DNA from: Rickettsia typhi
GTDB taxonomy: Bacteria; Pseudomonadota; Alphaproteobacteria; Rickettsiales; UBA1997
Length of the DNA: 9,854 nucleotides
Assembly (NCBI GenBank): GCA_945898025.1
Contig: CAMDGT010000023.1
Span: 1 to 9,854, forward strand
Reading direction: 5' to 3'
Below the pieces are notes generated by a model. It was not told where the DNA came from and did no database searches. It worked only from the letters and a program-made list of their open reading frames with translations. Shown here one piece after another: positions 7,625 through 9,854 of the stretch. Every line of letters begins with the position of its first letter. Positions within the stretch are counted from its first letter, which is position 1. A program made the translations under genes and the position numbers.

Positions 7625-7650
7625 CATAAATTTATTTATGAAATAAATTT
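7625..7650. promoter_or_regulatory. AT-only palindromes in the modA-petA divergent spacer
   Basis: The 228-base spacer (7582-7809) is extremely AT-rich. It holds two overlapping perfect inverted repeats: CATAAAT-TT-ATTTATG (7625-7640), and AAATTTATTT/AAATAAATTT around ATG (7628-7650, 10-base arms). They share bases, so only one could fold at a time. A third, TTGTTTTT-TT-AAAAACAA, is at 7715-7732, near a weak -35-like TTTACA at 7701. They could be operators controlling either gene. In DNA of this composition chance palindromes are common, so support is weak. No small gene or RNA gene was seen in the spacer, and no convincing promoter. Confidence 0.3.
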
Positions 7651-7809
7651 TAGTTTTAATAAAATTTGTGAATTATTATTACGAACACAAGTCAAAATTA
7701 TTTACAAAATTTAATTGTTTTTTTAAAAACAAACTCTATTTTCAATGCTCTAATTTTATTTTCCATTTTTTAAAAATGCAAAATCTTTATTAAAAAATAA
7801 CAAAAAGAG

Positions 7810-8355
7810 ATGAATAATAACAATAATAATTCAACAGAAAACTCTCCAATTAACAATAATCGCAGAAAATTCATCACTTCAACCGCCTACGCAACCGCTG
7901 GAATCGGTCTTGCTTGTGCAGTTTTGCCTTTTGTTGACAGCATGAACCCTTCTAGTGATGTTCAAGCTCTTGCCTCAATTGAAGTCGATATCAGCAATAT
8001 CAAAGAGGGGGAAGAAAAAAAAATTATGTGGCGTGGTAAGCCAATATTCATCAAACACCGCACCGCAGAAGAAATATCATCAGCACAAAATGTTAGTTTA
8101 TCCGAATTAAAAGACCCCGAAGAAGATTCAAAAAGAATAAAACTTGGCAAAGAAAAATGGCTTATCACCATCGGAATCTGCACTCACTTGGGTTGCGTGC
8201 CAATTGGCGGTCAGGGAGATTACAAAGGCTGGTTTTGCCCTTGTCACGGCTCACAATACGACACCTCTGGCAGAATCAGAAAAGGCCCAGCTCCTAAAAA
8301 CCTTGAGGTTCCACCATACGAATTTATCAGCGAAAATCTTATCAAAATTGGTTAA
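7810..8355 (+). CDS. petA: Ubiquinol-cytochrome c reductase Rieske iron-sulfur subunit
   Basis: Carries the [2Fe-2S] cluster of the cytochrome bc1 complex and passes electrons from ubiquinol to cytochrome c1; membrane-anchored with its head in the periplasm. The 181 residues are a normal bacterial length. An Asn-rich N terminus (N2-N7, N15-N17) precedes twin-arginine RRKFIT at 18-23 and a hydrophobic anchor at about 26-42, typical of Tat-exported Rieske proteins. Box I CTHLGC (124-129) and box II CPCHGS (143-148) supply ligands C124, H126, C143 and H146 and the disulfide C129-C145. The C terminus ([17 protein letters not shown]) looks complete. Ile codons are mostly ATC (11 of 19), consistent with high expression and unlike the next gene. 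The ATG follows AAAGAG with almost no spacing. Normally petB and petC follow; here an AIPR gene starts 3 bases later. Confidence 0.97.
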   Translation: MNNNNNNSTENSPINNNRRKFITSTAYATAGIGLACAVLPFVDSMNPSSDVQALASIEVDISNIKEGEEKKIMWRGKPIFIKHRTAEEISSAQNVSLSELKDPEEDSKRIKLGKEKWLITIGICTHLGCVPIGGQGDYKGWFCPCHGSQYDTSGRIRKGPAPKNLEVPPYEFISENLIKIG

Positions 8356-8358
8356 ATT

Positions 8359-9854
8359 ATGTCACTTTTATCACCAAATTTGTTTAATCAAAATAATCAT
8401 TCTTTAACAGAAGATTTTTCTTTGATTATACCGGAAAATCTAGAAAAAATTACAATTATATCAGATATGATTAATTGTATATATAAGGCTTTATTGACAA
8501 AAGAGGCAAAAGAAACAAATAAAACAAGTAAATTAGAAGTTAGTAGAAGTTTAATTGCAAAATATCGAGGAAAAACAGCGACATCGGATAAAAATAAATT
8601 ATCAGGAGAGTTGATTCCTTTGTTATATAATATTTTTTGCTGTATTATTATAACCAAGCAAGATTTAGAAACAGTATTAAATAATATTATCTGCGATGGT
8701 AAAAACGATAAATCTATAGATGGAATTTTTTTTGATGAGTCAGGTAGAACTCTTCATATAATCCAAACTAAAAGTGGCAATAGCAATGTTAGTGACAATG
8801 AAGTAGATAAGATAATTAAAAATATTGATGAAGTTTTTAGACAAGCTGGAGGGAAAGATACCATAAGCAAAATACATAGAAACATTCAAGATTCTTATAA
8901 TAAATTCGCAAATTCTAATCAAAAAAATAATATTCTTATTCATTATGCAATTGCCAATGAAATAGAAAAATCTACTGCAATAATTGAGAAAGTTAGAAAT
9001 AAAGGCCTAGAAATTGAGTTATATGGTGCATCCGAAATAAGAGACATAGCTTATGATATATTTCTTGACATACCAGAAGAAAGAAATATTACTCACCAAA
9101 TTGATATAAAAAACCCTGATAAATATGCACCACAAAAAGTAGGAGGTGGAATTGATGCGGTTCATATTTCTCATTCAACTCATCTTCTAAATGCTAACTT
9201 ATTTTCAACATTTTTAGTTGGTGCTAGTGATATATGCAAAATGATTGAGGCGGAAAAAAACAAATATCGTACAATAAAAGGTCTTTTTGCTGATAATTTA
9301 CGAGGCTTTCTTGGTATAGAAACTCATATTAATAGACAGATAAAAGAAGTAATAAGCGATGATGCTGATAAAATAAAAAGAGGGCTATTTCCTATTCTTA
9401 ATAATGGAATAACAATATTAGCTGATGATTTGGGTTTTGATCAACCGCAAGCTGGCAATATAACCTTAAAAATAAAAAATCCTTCAATTGTCAATGGTAT
9501 GCAGACTACCGGCTCAATATATGAAGTTTACAAAACAGATCCTAGTAAAATATCCGATATATATGTAACTGTAAAAATATATGAATTACCCAGTAATTCC
9601 AAGGATCGCGATTTTGTTAAAAAAGCCATAATTATTAGCACCAACTCTCAAAATATTATAACTAATTATGACATAAATAGTGATAACGAGATAACTAAAG
9701 AACTGACAGAAATATTTTTAGAACAAGGAATAATATTACAAAATAAAAGGATTGATAAATATTCTCAAATACATCAAATAAACTTGAATTCACTTATTCC
9801 AAATTACGAAAAGCCATCTATAGATTTATCAATCATATTTAATTTTATTCAAAT
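8359..9854 (+). CDS. AIPR-family (abortive infection / phage resistance) protein with a PD-(D/E)XK-like N-terminal region; cut by the right edge
   Basis: Open from ATG 8359 for 498 codons plus two bases to the edge, so it is 3'-partial. AIPR-type motifs come in order: LFADNLRGFLG at 309-319, a ..F..LNNGIT block with NNGIT at 348-352, and IVNGMQTT at 377-384, matching the family's DN.R..LG, NNGIT and IvNG.QT. Upstream, D117-K-S-IDGIF with D121 and HIIQTK with Q136/K138 looks like a PD-(D/E)XK nuclease core in its D...QxK variant, as in Mrr-like enzymes. The first 110 residues are helical and featureless. Members are linked to phage resistance; the mechanism is not established to my knowledge. 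There is no clear ribosome site, but the ATG is 3 bases past the petA stop (TAA ATT ATG) in the same frame, so expression may depend on petA translation. Only about 3 of roughly 77 Ile codons are ATC, in contrast to petA. It is likely horizontally acquired (inference). Confidence 0.82.
   Translation, partial: MSLLSPNLFNQNNHSLTEDFSLIIPENLEKITIISDMINCIYKALLTKEAKETNKTSKLEVSRSLIAKYRGKTATSDKNKLSGELIPLLYNIFCCIIITKQDLETVLNNIICDGKNDKSIDGIFFDESGRTLHIIQTKSGNSNVSDNEVDKIIKNIDEVFRQAGGKDTISKIHRNIQDSYNKFANSNQKNNILIHYAIANEIEKSTAIIEKVRNKGLEIELYGASEIRDIAYDIFLDIPEERNITHQIDIKNPDKYAPQKVGGGIDAVHISHSTHLLNANLFSTFLVGASDICKMIEAEKNKYRTIKGLFADNLRGFLGIETHINRQIKEVISDDADKIKRGLFPILNNGITILADDLGFDQPQAGNITLKIKNPSIVNGMQTTGSIYEVYKTDPSKISDIYVTVKIYELPSNSKDRDFVKKAIIISTNSQNIITNYDINSDNEITKELTEIFLEQGIILQNKRIDKYSQIHQINLNSLIPNYEKPSIDLSIIFNFIQ

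Noticed and set aside
7025..8943. Open frames at 7025-7291 (+), 7962-8183 (-), 8144-8407 (+), 8397-8657 (-) and 8740-8943 (-)
   Set aside because: They overlap the ModA-like, petA or AIPR genes, whose proteins carry recognisable motifs. None of the shadows has a recognisable domain.

Overview
The window is AT-rich (roughly 30% GC by eye). It holds eight recognisable protein genes, one probable tiny membrane-protein gene and a few non-coding structures. The gene content suggests an alphaproteobacterium: a short alphaproteobacterial-type Rieske protein, RimK, HslU and a class I photolyase, in a low-GC genome reminiscent of Rickettsiales-like or other streamlined lineages. Adenylosuccinate lyase and a photolyase argue against a strictly reduced Rickettsia. 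This taxonomic placement is an inference from protein resemblance only. Most genes lack a clear Shine-Dalgarno sequence.

Layout, left to right. (1) 1-594, minus: the N-terminal 198 codons of leucyl aminopeptidase pepA, cut by the window edge. (2) 595-786: a divergent intergenic region with about four tandem 11-12 bp repeats containing phased A-tracts. (3) 787-2280, plus: class I photolyase phrB, which converges on the next block with only 8 bp between stops. (4) 7581 down to 2289, minus: a co-directional block of ModA-like periplasmic binding protein, rimK, engB (overlapping rimK), a 45-codon single-TM peptide, hslU (overlapping the peptide gene) and purB. A possible promoter lies between the ModA-like gene and rimK, so rimK-engB-sORF-hslU-purB may be one transcript. 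(5) 7582-7809: a very AT-rich divergent spacer with perfect AT palindromes. (6) 7810-8355, plus: petA, the Rieske subunit of the cytochrome bc1 complex. (7) 8359 to the right edge, plus: the first 498 codons of an AIPR-family (abortive infection / phage resistance) protein with an N-terminal PD-(D/E)XK-like motif.

Most of the window is housekeeping: peptide turnover, DNA repair, purine synthesis, regulated proteolysis, ribosome assembly or modification, and respiration. The accessory signal is at the right edge. A putative phage-defence nuclease gene begins 3 bp after the petA stop, in the same reading frame, where petB (cytochrome b) would normally follow. This is the best candidate for an unusual system, and the sequence beyond position 9854 is needed to judge it. 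The second candidate is the tiny membrane-peptide gene with an internal stem-loop that sits immediately before hslU, where hslV is usually found.
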